Positions 16,175-24,229 of a DNA stretch of 32,623 nt are shown here, one piece after another; within the stretch, counting starts at the first letter, position 1, and each line of letters begins with the position of its first letter. Source of the stretch: an uncultured Bulleidia sp. GTDB lineage: Bacteria; Bacillota_I; Bacilli_A; Erysipelotrichales; Erysipelotrichaceae. The notes under the pieces were generated by a model. It was given only the letters and a program-made list of their open reading frames with translations, searched no databases and was not told the DNA's origin. The translations under genes and the position numbers were made by a program. The stretch spans positions 1 through 32,623 of the forward strand of contig CAKVIS010000018.1 in assembly GCA_934754415.1 (NCBI GenBank). The letters run 5' to 3'.

Positions 16175-17274
16175 TGTTCTACCTCCGCAAGAAAATTAAT
16201 TTTGTCTTTGACTGCTTCTAATACTGTATAACAGATGGTATCTGTAATAAGAATGCCTGGAGCAATCTGTGTATGAGGGATAGCTTCAAAAGCAGAGATA
16301 TCCGATGTACGTATATAGTATTTCCCTGTAAAATCTGTATCCAGTTTCTGTAATGAATAGTTCTCTATGGCAGGGTATGCCTTAGTTTCTATATCCATTA
16401 AGTCCTGAACAACACTATGTGCAGTAGGTAAGGAACCTGCGCCCTGACCAATATAAGAGGATGTGCCCAGATATTGAGAAGTACATTGTACATAGTTGTA
16501 ATTGGAAGACACCGAAGAAAGAATTGTAGTATTTTTAGTAAAGACAGGTAAGACAATAGCTTTTCCTTTTTCTGCTTTACCAATGAGTTTTATGACATAT
16601 CCATTGTCTTTGGCATAATGAATTTCACTGTCTTTCAGATTACGTATGCCATAGACAGGAATAGAGTGTACATCTATTACAGAAGAAAAAGCAGTCAGAT
16701 AGGATAAAGCTATCTTATAGCGTACATCATATCCATCTATATCATCTGTAGGATCCTGTTCTGCATAGCCTGATTGCTGTGCCTGGTGTAAGGCATCTTC
16801 AAAAGAACAGTTGTTTTCAAAGATACCGGAAAGAATATAGTTGGTCGTACCATTAAAGATGCCTTGTATATCTGTAATGGTATCTACACGCTGAATATGC
16901 TGTAAATTATGTATCCATGGAATACCACCTGCTACACAGGCTTCTATACCAAAACAGACATGGTTTTGTTTTGCAAGATCGTATAATTCTTTTGCATGTA
17001 ATGCCACTGCTTTTTTATTGGCTGTGACAACATGTTTACCATGCTGTAATGCAAGAGACATATAGGTAAATGCAGGTTCTTCTCCACCCATACATTCACA
17101 TACAATATCTATTTCAGGATCTTCGAGAATATCCGTAATATCTGTAGTGGAACGAGGATCTTTGGTAATATGTCTCGAAAAGATTTTTTTGATTTTTAAC
17201 CCGGAATCACTGTTATCTATAATCTGTTGTACGCCACTGCCTACAACACCATGACCTAATAAACCAATATACAT
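16171..17274 (-). CDS. hom: Homoserine dehydrogenase
   Basis: The enzyme reduces aspartate semialdehyde to homoserine. From ATG 17274 the protein is 367 residues, with nucleotide loop GLLGHGVVGSG near the N-terminus, VTANKKAVA, and the active-site signature AGGIPWIHNL...GIFNGTTNYIL and AEQDPTDDIDGYD. An upstream in-frame ATG at 17337 would add 21 residues without family resemblance, whereas AAGGGAGA sits four bases before 17274. The C-terminus lacks a long ACT domain, so it is probably a short form. First gene of the minus-strand operon, divergent from thrC. Confidence 0.95.
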   Translation of the reverse strand: MYIGLLGHGVVGSGVQQIIDNSDSGLKIKKIFSRHITKDPRSTTDITDILEDPEIDIVCECMGGEEPAFTYMSLALQHGKHVVTANKKAVALHAKELYDLAKQNHVCFGIEACVAGGIPWIHNLQHIQRVDTITDIQGIFNGTTNYILSGIFENNCSFEDALHQAQQSGYAEQDPTDDIDGYDVRYKIALSYLTAFSSVIDVHSIPVYGIRNLKDSEIHYAKDNGYVIKLIGKAEKGKAIVLPVFTKNTTILSSVSSNYNYVQCTSQYLGTSSYIGQGAGSLPTAHSVVQDLMDIETKAYPAIENYSLQKLDTDFTGKYYIRTSDISAFEAIPHTQIAPGILITDTICYTVLEAVKDKINFLAEVEQ

Positions 17275-17369
17275 AGACTCTCCCTTTATGTACTTAAAAT
17301 AATTACACTTGTTTTTAAAACAAAGACATAGTATCATCTTTTATACAAGTTATCAAGGAGAGATACGAT
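17275..17369. promoter_or_regulatory. Divergent promoter region between hom and thrC
   Basis: On the plus strand TTGTTT (17309-17314), a 17-base spacer and TATCAT (17332-17337) form a plausible thrC promoter. A near-palindrome CTTGTTTTTAAAACAAAG (17308-17325) overlaps its -35 and could be an operator shared with the hom operon. No T-box or amino-acid riboswitch is visible in the short leaders. Confidence 0.5.
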
Positions 17370-18851
17370 ATGAACTATACAAGTTCCAGAAATACAAAAC
17401 TGCATGTGCCTTCCCATAAAGCCATTATTCAGGGATTATCTTCAGAGGGTGGACTGTTCACTCCTGAAAGTATTCCTGCTTTTTCTTTAGAAGATTTACA
17501 GGACTGTTCTTATCAGGAACTTGCGGAAAGAATTCTTTCCGGATTCCTGCCTGATTTTTCAAAGGGAGATATACATACAGCGGTATATGGTGCTTATGAC
17601 AGTAAGTTTGATGATGAAAGTATTGTGCCTTTAAGGAAAATACCACAGGGATATTTAATGGATCTGTGGCATGGGCCTACCAGTGCTTTTAAAGATATTG
17701 CCTTAACAATTCTGCCAAGGTTATTAACTACCGCCTGCAGAATGGAAAACAATACAGATGTTATTTCTATTCTGACTGCTACAAGTGGAGATACAGGTAA
17801 AGCAGCACTGGAAGGTTTCAAAGATGTGCCTGGAACTGCCATTACCGTGTTTTATCCTGAAATCGGTGTTTCTACGATTCAGAAAAGACAGATGAGTACT
17901 ACAACAGGTAAGAATGTGGAAGTGATTGCTTTAAAAGGAAACTTTGATGACTGTCAGAGGATTGTGAAGCAGGCAACACAGGATAAGAAAGTGCTGGATA
18001 GTCTGGATGGTGTGTCTATCTCTTCTGCCAATTCCATCAATGTAGGAAGACTTGTGCCACAGATTGTGTATTACTATTCTTCCTATTTACAGCTGGTTAA
18101 AGATAAGGAGATTGTCTTGGGAGATGAGGTAAGCTTTATCGTTCCTACAGGGAACTTTGGAGATATTCTTGCAGGGTATCTTGCAAAAGAAAGTGGCTTA
18201 CCTGTAAAGAAACTGATCTGTGCTTCTAATTCCAATAACGTCTTAACAGATTTTTTGCAGACAGGTACGTATTCTATTGCAAGAGAATTCAAGACAACTA
18301 TGTCTCCATCCATGGATATTCTAATCTCCAGTAACCTTGAAAGACTGTTATTCATGATGAGCGGATATGACGATGCATTTGTTAAGGACTGTATGGAAAA
18401 ACTGCAGAAAGAAAAATCCTATACCATTCCATCTTTCTTACTGGAAAAGATACAGGAAGTATTTGCAGGATACTGGACGGATGAGGAAGAATGTGCAAAG
18501 ACTATTTATGATACTTACAAAGAATCTGATGTACTGATTGATCCTCATACAAGTGTTGCTTTAAGTGTCTGTAAGAAATACCAGTCTGAAGGTAATAATG
18601 AACCATGTATTATTCTTTCCACCGCTTCTCCGTATAAGTTCAGTAAAGATGTACTGAAAGCATTACATGTAGAAAGTGAAGATGGTTTTGAAGCCATGCA
18701 TGCACTGCATAAGATGACAGATGTACCAGTTCCTGCAAATTTACAGGCACTGGAATCTTTGCCAGTGCGTTTTACACGTTCCATTGAAAAGTCACAGGCA
18801 ATGGATGTCATTGCTGAAAGAATGAAGGAGATTGGTCATGATCATCATTAA
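17370..18851 (+). CDS. thrC: Threonine synthase
   Basis: This PLP enzyme converts O-phosphohomoserine to threonine. The 493-residue protein has the N-terminal family segment (SSEGGLFTPESIP), the PLP lysine K108 in WHGPTSAFKD, ATSGDTGKAALEGF for the phosphate-binding part, and VPTGNFGDILAGY. The length fits the longer bacterial/yeast-type ThrC. AAGGAG lies nine bases before ATG 17370. It overlaps thrB by 14 bases and is divergent from the hom operon, so the window holds the complete aspartate-to-threonine route. Confidence 0.96.
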   Translation: MNYTSSRNTKLHVPSHKAIIQGLSSEGGLFTPESIPAFSLEDLQDCSYQELAERILSGFLPDFSKGDIHTAVYGAYDSKFDDESIVPLRKIPQGYLMDLWHGPTSAFKDIALTILPRLLTTACRMENNTDVISILTATSGDTGKAALEGFKDVPGTAITVFYPEIGVSTIQKRQMSTTTGKNVEVIALKGNFDDCQRIVKQATQDKKVLDSLDGVSISSANSINVGRLVPQIVYYYSSYLQLVKDKEIVLGDEVSFIVPTGNFGDILAGYLAKESGLPVKKLICASNSNNVLTDFLQTGTYSIAREFKTTMSPSMDILISSNLERLLFMMSGYDDAFVKDCMEKLQKEKSYTIPSFLLEKIQEVFAGYWTDEEECAKTIYDTYKESDVLIDPHTSVALSVCKKYQSEGNNEPCIILSTASPYKFSKDVLKALHVESEDGFEAMHALHKMTDVPVPANLQALESLPVRFTRSIEKSQAMDVIAERMKEIGHDHH

Positions 18852-19704
18852 GACGCCTGCCACAAGTGCCAATGTAGGTGTGGGATTTGACTGTTTAGGT
18901 CTTGCCTTACAGCTGTACAATACTTTCTATGTAGAGCCTGCTGATACGTATGTACTGGAAGGTACAGAAGAAAAATATACCAATGAAGAAAATCTGTTCA
19001 TTCAAAGTTATAAAAAAGCCTGTCAGTACCTGCAGGTAAAAGAACTCCCTTTACATATACGTTTTGAAGCAGATGTTCCAGTATCCAGAGGACTTGGCTC
19101 CAGTGCTACATTGATTGTGGCAGGAATTACAGCCTGTTATGCAGTATATGGAAAACATGTAGATAAAGAGACAATTCTGCAGATTGCCAGTGCCATAGAA
19201 GGTCATCCGGATAATGTGGCTCCATGTATTTACGGAGGATTATGTGCTTCCTACAGTACAGAAGGTAAGTACCATACACTCCCTTTACAGGTACATAAAG
19301 ATCTGCTGTTTACACTGGCTGTACCAGACTTTGAAGTCAGTACAGAAAAGGCAAGGGAATTATTACCATCTTCTTATGCAAGAAAAGATGTTGTTAACAA
19401 TATTGCCTGTGTACTTGCTTTAAGTAAAGGTATGGAGACAGGGGATATGGATAAGATTCTTCTGTCAGAAAAAGATACAATTCATGAACCATACAGAAAA
19501 CCACTGATTAAAGGCTTTGATGACTTTGAAGAAGCTTTTAAACAACAGACACAGGGCTGTGTACTGATCAGTGGATCAGGATCTACTATTTTAGGTATTT
19601 CTACTAAACCGTGTGATATATCTGTATTTCAGACAAAGTTTCCATCCTGGAAATTCCATACAGTTCCTTTGGATACAACAGGGGTACAGTGTAAAGAAAT
19701 GTGA
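18838..19704 (+). CDS. thrB: Homoserine kinase
   Basis: This GHMP-family enzyme phosphorylates homoserine to supply ThrC. The protein starts MIIIKTPATSANVGVGFDCL and contains the ATP loop RGLGSSAT (84-91) and the C-terminal GCVLISGSGSTILG motif. ATG 18838 is chosen because AAGGAG ends seven bases upstream; TTG 18832 would place that site too close. The start lies inside thrC, so the two are probably coupled. The stop codon abuts the right end of a small IS200/IS605-type element, although the length of 288 residues is normal, so the protein seems intact. Confidence 0.95.
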   Translation: MIIIKTPATSANVGVGFDCLGLALQLYNTFYVEPADTYVLEGTEEKYTNEENLFIQSYKKACQYLQVKELPLHIRFEADVPVSRGLGSSATLIVAGITACYAVYGKHVDKETILQIASAIEGHPDNVAPCIYGGLCASYSTEGKYHTLPLQVHKDLLFTLAVPDFEVSTEKARELLPSSYARKDVVNNIACVLALSKGMETGDMDKILLSEKDTIHEPYRKPLIKGFDDFEEAFKQQTQGCVLISGSGSTILGISTKPCDISVFQTKFPSWKFHTVPLDTTGVQCKEM

Positions 19705-20215
19705 ACCTCCCCACCTTAACAGATGTAAGACATCATGTTTGAAGATGGGGCTTCTAAGCTAAACTAATCATAATGACTTAATTTAACCATAGTCTGGATT
19801 ACAATTACATCTCATCACATCATTCAAAAAGGTATAGCTCATAACACCAGATGGTGGCACTTCTCTGGGACGTGTCATCCACTGCTTAGTGTTTTCTACT
19901 TCGCTCATCGCTTCAAGTTCGTTATCCGTCAGTTCGTGGATGGTTTTTTTAGAGCTTGTCATCATCTGACGCTCACGAAACAGAGCAGCATTATACAAGT
20001 TGTTGGCACAGTGCGCATTATAGTCACACCATTGAAACAAAGCAGTTCCTTGCTTTACCTGTACATTCACAGAATGATACATATTCTTCTCCTTTTCCGG
20101 TATATGCTAATACCACTGGTATTATGGCATATCGCCTATACCAAAAAAGTGCCAGAAAAGTAATTCATCTCACCACTTATGCACGTGCATTGAAGTGGGA
20201 GTATTCTCGTTTGTT
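19700..20215 (-). mobile_element. Internally deleted IS200/IS605-type element (non-autonomous)
   Basis: Reading on the minus strand, the left end has a hairpin around CACTTATGCACGTGCATTGA (20175-20200) next to TCATCTCACC. A truncated TnpB frame follows, and the right end has TTAGAAGCCCCATCTTC...AAGGTGGGGAGGTTCAC, a typical right-end layout for these elements. The arms CCCCACCTT/AAGATGGGG and GATGT/ACATC fold at the right end. Most of tnpB and any tnpA are missing. It lies exactly between thrB and the terminator of the flavoprotein gene; precise tips are uncertain by about 10 bases. Confidence 0.7.
19783..20082 (-). pseudogene. TnpB-like protein, N-terminal 99 residues only
   Basis: The reading frame keeps a good ribosome binding site (AAAAGGAG, six bases before ATG 20082) and the N-terminal TnpB-type sequence, with CDYNAHCANNLYNAALFRER near residues 19-38. 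It ends at NPDYG just before the right-end sequence. The RuvC and zinc-finger parts are absent, against about 400-500 residues for a full protein, so no nuclease activity is expected. It belongs to a different TnpB subgroup from the one at 72-1378. Confidence 0.75.
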
Positions 20216-20225
20216 CAAGATAAAA

Positions 20226-20255
20226 ACAAGGGTTGTACAGCTGTACAACCCTTGT
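20226..20255 (-). terminator. Perfect 30-base palindromic terminator of the flavoprotein gene
   Basis: ACAAGGGTTGTACAG and CTGTACAACCCTTGT are exact reverse complements with no spacer. On the minus strand it is followed by TTTTTATC, giving an intrinsic terminator 13 bases after the stop codon. Confidence 0.85.
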
Positions 20256-20267
20256 GTGTCTGATTGA

Positions 20268-21830
20268 CTATTTTTCTGTTTCTCTGATATGTGCCAGTAC
20301 GTTTTCTGCCTGTCTGATACCATCTACGGCACTGCTGACAATACCACCGGCATATCCTGCACCTTCTCCGCATGGGTAGATTCCCTTACCAGAGATACTC
20401 TGTCCATCTTCTTCTCTTGTAATACGGATAGGGGAGGAGGATCTGGATTCCATACCTGTCATGATACCTTTGGATAAAAATCCCGGTATTTTATGATCAA
20501 AGTTTTTAAAGCCGTCTTCCAATGCAATATTCACATCATTTGAGAATAAAGTATGCATATCTGTAAGCTGTGTGTTTCTTGGATAGGAAGAAGGAATGCG
20601 TAAAGCAGATGGTGCTTTATGGTCTACATAATCCTGAATGTTTTCTGCAGGTGCTTCAAACAGATCCAGATATGCCTTCTGTTCCAGCTGTTTCTGGAAT
20701 TTAAAACCATCTAATGGGTGTCCCTGATCAAAGTCTTTGACAGGAATCTGTACAAGAATGGCACTGTTGGCATTTTTACCGTCACGTTTGCTGTAGGACA
20801 TGCCGTTAACTGCTAAAGATTTCTGTTGTGTGGAAGAAGGAATAACGACGCCACCTGGACACATGCAGAAGGAATACACACCTCTTCCATTAGAACTTCT
20901 GTGAGTTAAGGAATAACTTGCAGCGGATAAAGAAGGGTTCTCTGCATATCTTCCGTACTGATTCTGATTAATCAGGGTCTGAGGGTGTTCTACACGTACA
21001 CCTGCCGCAAAGTCTTTCTGAATCATGGTGATACCCTGATTAAATAATGTGGCATAGGTGTCTGAGGCACTGTGCCCACAACATAAGATAACATGATCAC
21101 ATGCAATTTTACCCGTATTAGTGATGACACCCTGTACTTTGCCATTATGGATTTCAATGGATTCCAGCCGTGTTTCAAAGTGGATTTCTCCACCCATGGA
21201 AATAATCTTTTTGCGTATGTTTTCTACAAGAATACGTAAAATATCTGTGCCAATATGAGGACGATGCTGATAATAGATGGCAGGATCACCACCTGCTTCT
21301 ATAAATTCTTCAAGTACTTTTTTTACACGTATATCTTTCATACGTGTTGTCAGTTTTCCATCAGAGAAGGTGCCGGCACCTCCTTCACCATACTGGATAT
21401 TACTTTCTTCAAGAAGAATACCGTGCTTAAAGAAATTCTCTATATCTTTTTCTCTTTTTTCAACACATTTTCCTCTTTCAAGAACGACAGGTTTACATCC
21501 ACATTCACATAGTAATAATGCTGCAAACATACCACTTGGACCAAAGCCTGCAATCACTGGTCTGTTATTTGTAGGAATGTAAGCAGGGGAAACATATCTT
21601 TCTTTTTTTCCTTGCTGTACATCCTTTCTTTTTAAGTACTTTTCAGGATTTCTGACTTCGGCAAGTACTGTGTAAGAATTGATGAGGGTATCCCCACGAG
21701 CATCCAGAGATTCTTTTTCTATGTCACAGGAAAGAATATCCTGCAATGGAGCATGCAGTTTTTTTGCAATATCTTCTTTAGACAGTGTCTTATCTATCGG
21801 ACACTTGATTTGATTAATCTTTAATAGCAT
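20268..21830 (-). CDS. FAD-dependent oxidoreductase, COG2509 family
   Basis: This 520-residue protein belongs to the uncharacterised FAD-dependent dehydrogenases of COG2509. It has an N-terminal extension of about 85 residues, an FAD-binding Rossmann loop PVIAGFGPSGMFAALLL (91-107) ending in the ribose-binding VLERG, and later stretches such as YGEGGAGTFSDGKLTTR and the C-terminal GEGAGYAGGIVSSAVDGIR that closes over FAD. The substrate is unknown. The start ATG 21830 has no usable spaced ribosome binding site but sits seven bases after a TATAAT, so the mRNA may be leaderless. It has its own strong terminator. Confidence 0.92.
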   Translation of the reverse strand: MLLKINQIKCPIDKTLSKEDIAKKLHAPLQDILSCDIEKESLDARGDTLINSYTVLAEVRNPEKYLKRKDVQQGKKERYVSPAYIPTNNRPVIAGFGPSGMFAALLLCECGCKPVVLERGKCVEKREKDIENFFKHGILLEESNIQYGEGGAGTFSDGKLTTRMKDIRVKKVLEEFIEAGGDPAIYYQHRPHIGTDILRILVENIRKKIISMGGEIHFETRLESIEIHNGKVQGVITNTGKIACDHVILCCGHSASDTYATLFNQGITMIQKDFAAGVRVEHPQTLINQNQYGRYAENPSLSAASYSLTHRSSNGRGVYSFCMCPGGVVIPSSTQQKSLAVNGMSYSKRDGKNANSAILVQIPVKDFDQGHPLDGFKFQKQLEQKAYLDLFEAPAENIQDYVDHKAPSALRIPSSYPRNTQLTDMHTLFSNDVNIALEDGFKNFDHKIPGFLSKGIMTGMESRSSSPIRITREEDGQSISGKGIYPCGEGAGYAGGIVSSAVDGIRQAENVLAHIRETEK

Positions 21831-21865
21831 GTCCCTATTATACTAGAGAAGGGAATAAGCACAAA
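21831..21865 (-). promoter_or_regulatory. Promoter placing the transcription start at the flavoprotein ATG
   Basis: On the minus strand TATAAT (21842-21837) is followed by six bases and then the ATG at 21830, so the expected start point is the A of ATG. A weak -35 TTGTGC (21864-21859) overlaps the T-tract of the upstream terminator. Confidence 0.55.
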
Positions 21866-21896
21866 AAAAGATTCCTGCAATTTTTGCAAGAATCTT
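21861..21896 (-). terminator. Intrinsic terminator of the flavoprotein remnant
   Basis: On the minus strand AAGATTCTTGCAA pairs with TTGCAGGAATCTT (one G-U pair) and is followed by TTTTTTTGTG. Confidence 0.85.
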
Positions 21897-21905
21897 ATGA
21901 GTTGC

Positions 21906-22214
21906 TTACTTAGCCAGTTTAGCACTTGCTTCACCGGCAATTTTACCGGACACAAATGTCCAGGACTGAGCCTGTCCGCTCCATGGGGAGTATGCTTTGC
22001 CGTCTTTGTTAGCAACACCTTCACTGTCCTGACCTACAGCAAACAGGTTTGTAATAGGTGTACCGTCTTCTTTCAGTACGTTCATGTTTACATCAACATC
22101 TAAAGAACCAACAGTTCCATAGGAATATCCGCAACATTCAAATACATAGTATGTAGTATCGCCATCACCTAAAGAAGCAGTAAGAGTTTTTTCATCCATG
22201 CCTACTGTATCCAA
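21906..22214 (-). pseudogene. C-terminal remnant of a fumarate-reductase-like flavoprotein
   Basis: The roughly 100 residues match the C-terminal end of FAD-binding-2 family flavoproteins (fumarate/urocanate reductase type). They include the stretch GSLDVDVNMNVLKEDGTPI, then NLFAVGQDSEGV and WSGQAQSWTFVSGKIAGE, which contact FAD. The remaining 350 or more residues, including the N-terminal dinucleotide loop, are missing. The break lies near 22205, where the remains of a divergent MerR gene begin. The terminator is preserved. It cannot bind FAD or work as an enzyme. Confidence 0.8.
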
Positions 22215-22869
22215 AAAGGTTGGACAATGGCTACAGAGACTATTCTTTACAGGATGTACATCGTATCATTCTGATCAAACAATATAACTCTCTTGGTATT
22301 CCTTTACATACAATTAAAAAGATGCTGAAAGGGGAAACAGGGATTAAGAATGCCTTTGAAGAACAGCTCGATACCTTAAAACAGGAAGTGGAATTGCTCT
22401 GGCGAAATACAGAAATGCCAAAGATCTTCAAAAGTTAGCTGCTGCATATGAACAGGGACAATTGTTTGAAATCGGGCATAGAGAAGATTTGTATTATGTA
22501 CCGTTACATATGGAAAATGATGCGTTATGTACACAATACGTGAATGAAGGAGCGGGAAGAGCTGTTTTCAGAGTGGCAAAGGAAGATATGTATTCTTCTG
22601 TATTGCCAGATGATGTAGGGGTACTTATGGCAGGAAATCCGGAAGTTTCTTTTGGAAATCTGAGAAAGATACCGCCTCATGCATTCTACAGAACCTTAAG
22701 ACTTATTCCTAATGTGCAAAAGGTGGGACAAAAAGAAATACAGCAGATTCTTGAAGAAATGCATGAAAGAGGCTTTACAGAATCAAGAGATATGTATATT
22801 TATCAGGTGTTGTTTCAGGAAAGTGATATGGATGCCATAGGTGTAGAGATAGAGATAACATCTCTCTAA
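22208..22869 (+). pseudogene. MerR-family regulator, 5'-truncated and frameshifted
   Basis: From about 22208 the frame reads PKRLDNGYRDYSLQDVHRI, the second half of a MerR DNA-binding domain, then a coiled-coil linker (LKQEVELLW). The first 20-30 residues of the helix-turn-helix are missing at the break with the flavoprotein remnant. Near 22400 a one-base deletion shifts the frame; the correct continuation is AKYRNAKDLQKLAAAYEQGQ and then an effector-binding domain (GyrI-like) to 22869. Restoring one T before GCG at 22402 would join both parts. The gene is therefore damaged twice and has lost its promoter. Confidence 0.82.
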
Positions 22870-22905
22870 AATATGGTATGATAATACTCACTGAGGTAAA
22901 TATAC

Positions 22906-23427
22906 ATGGAAATAGATATATTAAATGCCATTCAGACATTGCGTAACCCTTTTCTGGACTGGCTGATGCCTGTGATATCGCATATGGGCAATGGCGTACT
23001 CTATATTGCACTGGCTGTTATCTTACTGTGTTTTAAAAAGACAAGGAGAATTGGTGTGGTACTGACACTGGCACTGATACTGGAATATACAATTGTGTCC
23101 ATTCTTTTAAAACCTGCAGTTGCAAGACCTCGTCCCTATACAGTCAATACACTGATACAGTTATTGATAGAAGAACCGAAAGACTGGTCTTTTCCAAGTG
23201 GTCATACTTCTGCTGCCTTTACCATGATTTTTGCATTGTATTTTATGAAGAACAGATGGTGGATACCTATGGCAATATTTGGAGTGTTGGTAGCTTTCAG
23301 CAGAATGTATCTGTATGTACATTATCCTACAGATATCTTCTTTGGGGCATGTATAGGAATACTTTCTGCATATATAGCAGTGAAAGGAATGGAATGGTAT
23401 GGAAATCACAAACAAAGTCAGATGTAA
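22906..23427 (+). CDS. PAP2-family membrane phosphatase
   Basis: The 173-residue protein carries all three motifs of the PAP2 / type 2 phosphatidic acid phosphatase family: KPAVARPRP (69-77), PSGH (97-100) and SRMYLYVHYPTD (132-143) with catalytic H100 and H139. Hydrophobic segments surround these, so it is an integral membrane enzyme that dephosphorylates lipid phosphates such as undecaprenyl pyrophosphate, phosphatidate or phosphatidylglycerophosphate. GAGG lies upstream of ATG 22906. The next gene begins inside its last codons. Confidence 0.93.
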   Translation: MEIDILNAIQTLRNPFLDWLMPVISHMGNGVLYIALAVILLCFKKTRRIGVVLTLALILEYTIVSILLKPAVARPRPYTVNTLIQLLIEEPKDWSFPSGHTSAAFTMIFALYFMKNRWWIPMAIFGVLVAFSRMYLYVHYPTDIFFGACIGILSAYIAVKGMEWYGNHKQSQM

Positions 23428-24229
23428 CGACACAATAAAGTATTATATTCAGGATGGATTCTTTGCGGATTACACTACATTTGCCCAGGGAATCGTCGTG
23501 TTATTACAGTGTGAACAGCCTTCTTTTGTATCTTTGGAAATTGATGGTAAAAAGGCAGAAGAGGAAGAAATGGTAAAGAACCCATCAGGTTTCTATAAAG
23601 CCATGGCACAAAGTACATCGATGCAGTATACAGGAAAACTGAATGAAAAAGAAATACAGATTCTCTGTGACAGAGAACATCCTGACAGATTTTACTTTAT
23701 CGGAGAACCTGTGGAGTTTATTGAAGAATGGAAAGGTGCAATCCGTACTGTTTTTCCAAGAAGCGAAGAGGGGGAACTGTTACAGATTGGCATTAACTTT
23801 GCCTATGGTAAGATGAATGTCAATCAGAAGTTCTTACTGGAAAAGGGACTGACATATACAGATTTCATGAATTCTTTTCTGCATGATGAAATTCTGAACG
23901 ATACAGATGGCAATATTACTTTAAAAAGACCTGCACATATGCTGAAAAATGACTGGGTTATCTCACTGCACTTCCAGCATGGTGTCTTACAGGTAGTACA
24001 TGCAAGACTGATTGTGGCAGGTGAAAAAGAAGCACTGTATACCGACCTGAATGATGAACAGAGAAGTACAGGTTTTGACTATGTCTGTTCCCTGTTTGAC
24101 TCTTATGTTAAAGGACAGGGACAGATGCAGGAAATTGACGGTATGAAGCTGTATGTAAAAGAAAAGACCAACGTATTGGTCTTTAAAGATGATATTAAGA
24201 AATGTGTTGGATTAACCATGTTCTTCTAG
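23399..24229 (+). CDS. Protein of unknown function
   Basis: I do not recognise this protein of 276 residues. It is soluble and acidic, with no signal peptide or membrane segment, a cluster of acidic residues near 54-58 (AEEEEM) and a hydrophobic C-terminus (KKCVGLTMFF). The start at 23399 has AAGGA seven bases upstream and overlaps the PAP2 gene by 29 bases, which suggests coupled translation and a shared transcript. Its last 18 bases overlap the convergent TtcA-like gene, and a terminator for that gene is embedded in its coding sequence at 24155-24184. Confidence 0.8.
   Translation: MEITNKVRCNDTIKYYIQDGFFADYTTFAQGIVVLLQCEQPSFVSLEIDGKKAEEEEMVKNPSGFYKAMAQSTSMQYTGKLNEKEIQILCDREHPDRFYFIGEPVEFIEEWKGAIRTVFPRSEEGELLQIGINFAYGKMNVNQKFLLEKGLTYTDFMNSFLHDEILNDTDGNITLKRPAHMLKNDWVISLHFQHGVLQVVHARLIVAGEKEALYTDLNDEQRSTGFDYVCSLFDSYVKGQGQMQEIDGMKLYVKEKTNVLVFKDDIKKCVGLTMFF
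24155..24184 (-). terminator. Minus-strand terminator embedded in the opposing coding sequence
   Basis: AAAGACCAA (24163-24171), loop CGTA, TTGGTCTTT (24176-24184). On the minus strand the stem is followed by TCTTTTAC, giving an intrinsic terminator about 28 bases after the rhodanese-TtcA stop. Confidence 0.7.

Noticed and set aside
17275..17369. T-box or lysine/threonine riboswitch before hom or thrC
   Set aside because: Leaders are under about 40-60 bases and show no T-box sequence or multi-stem fold.
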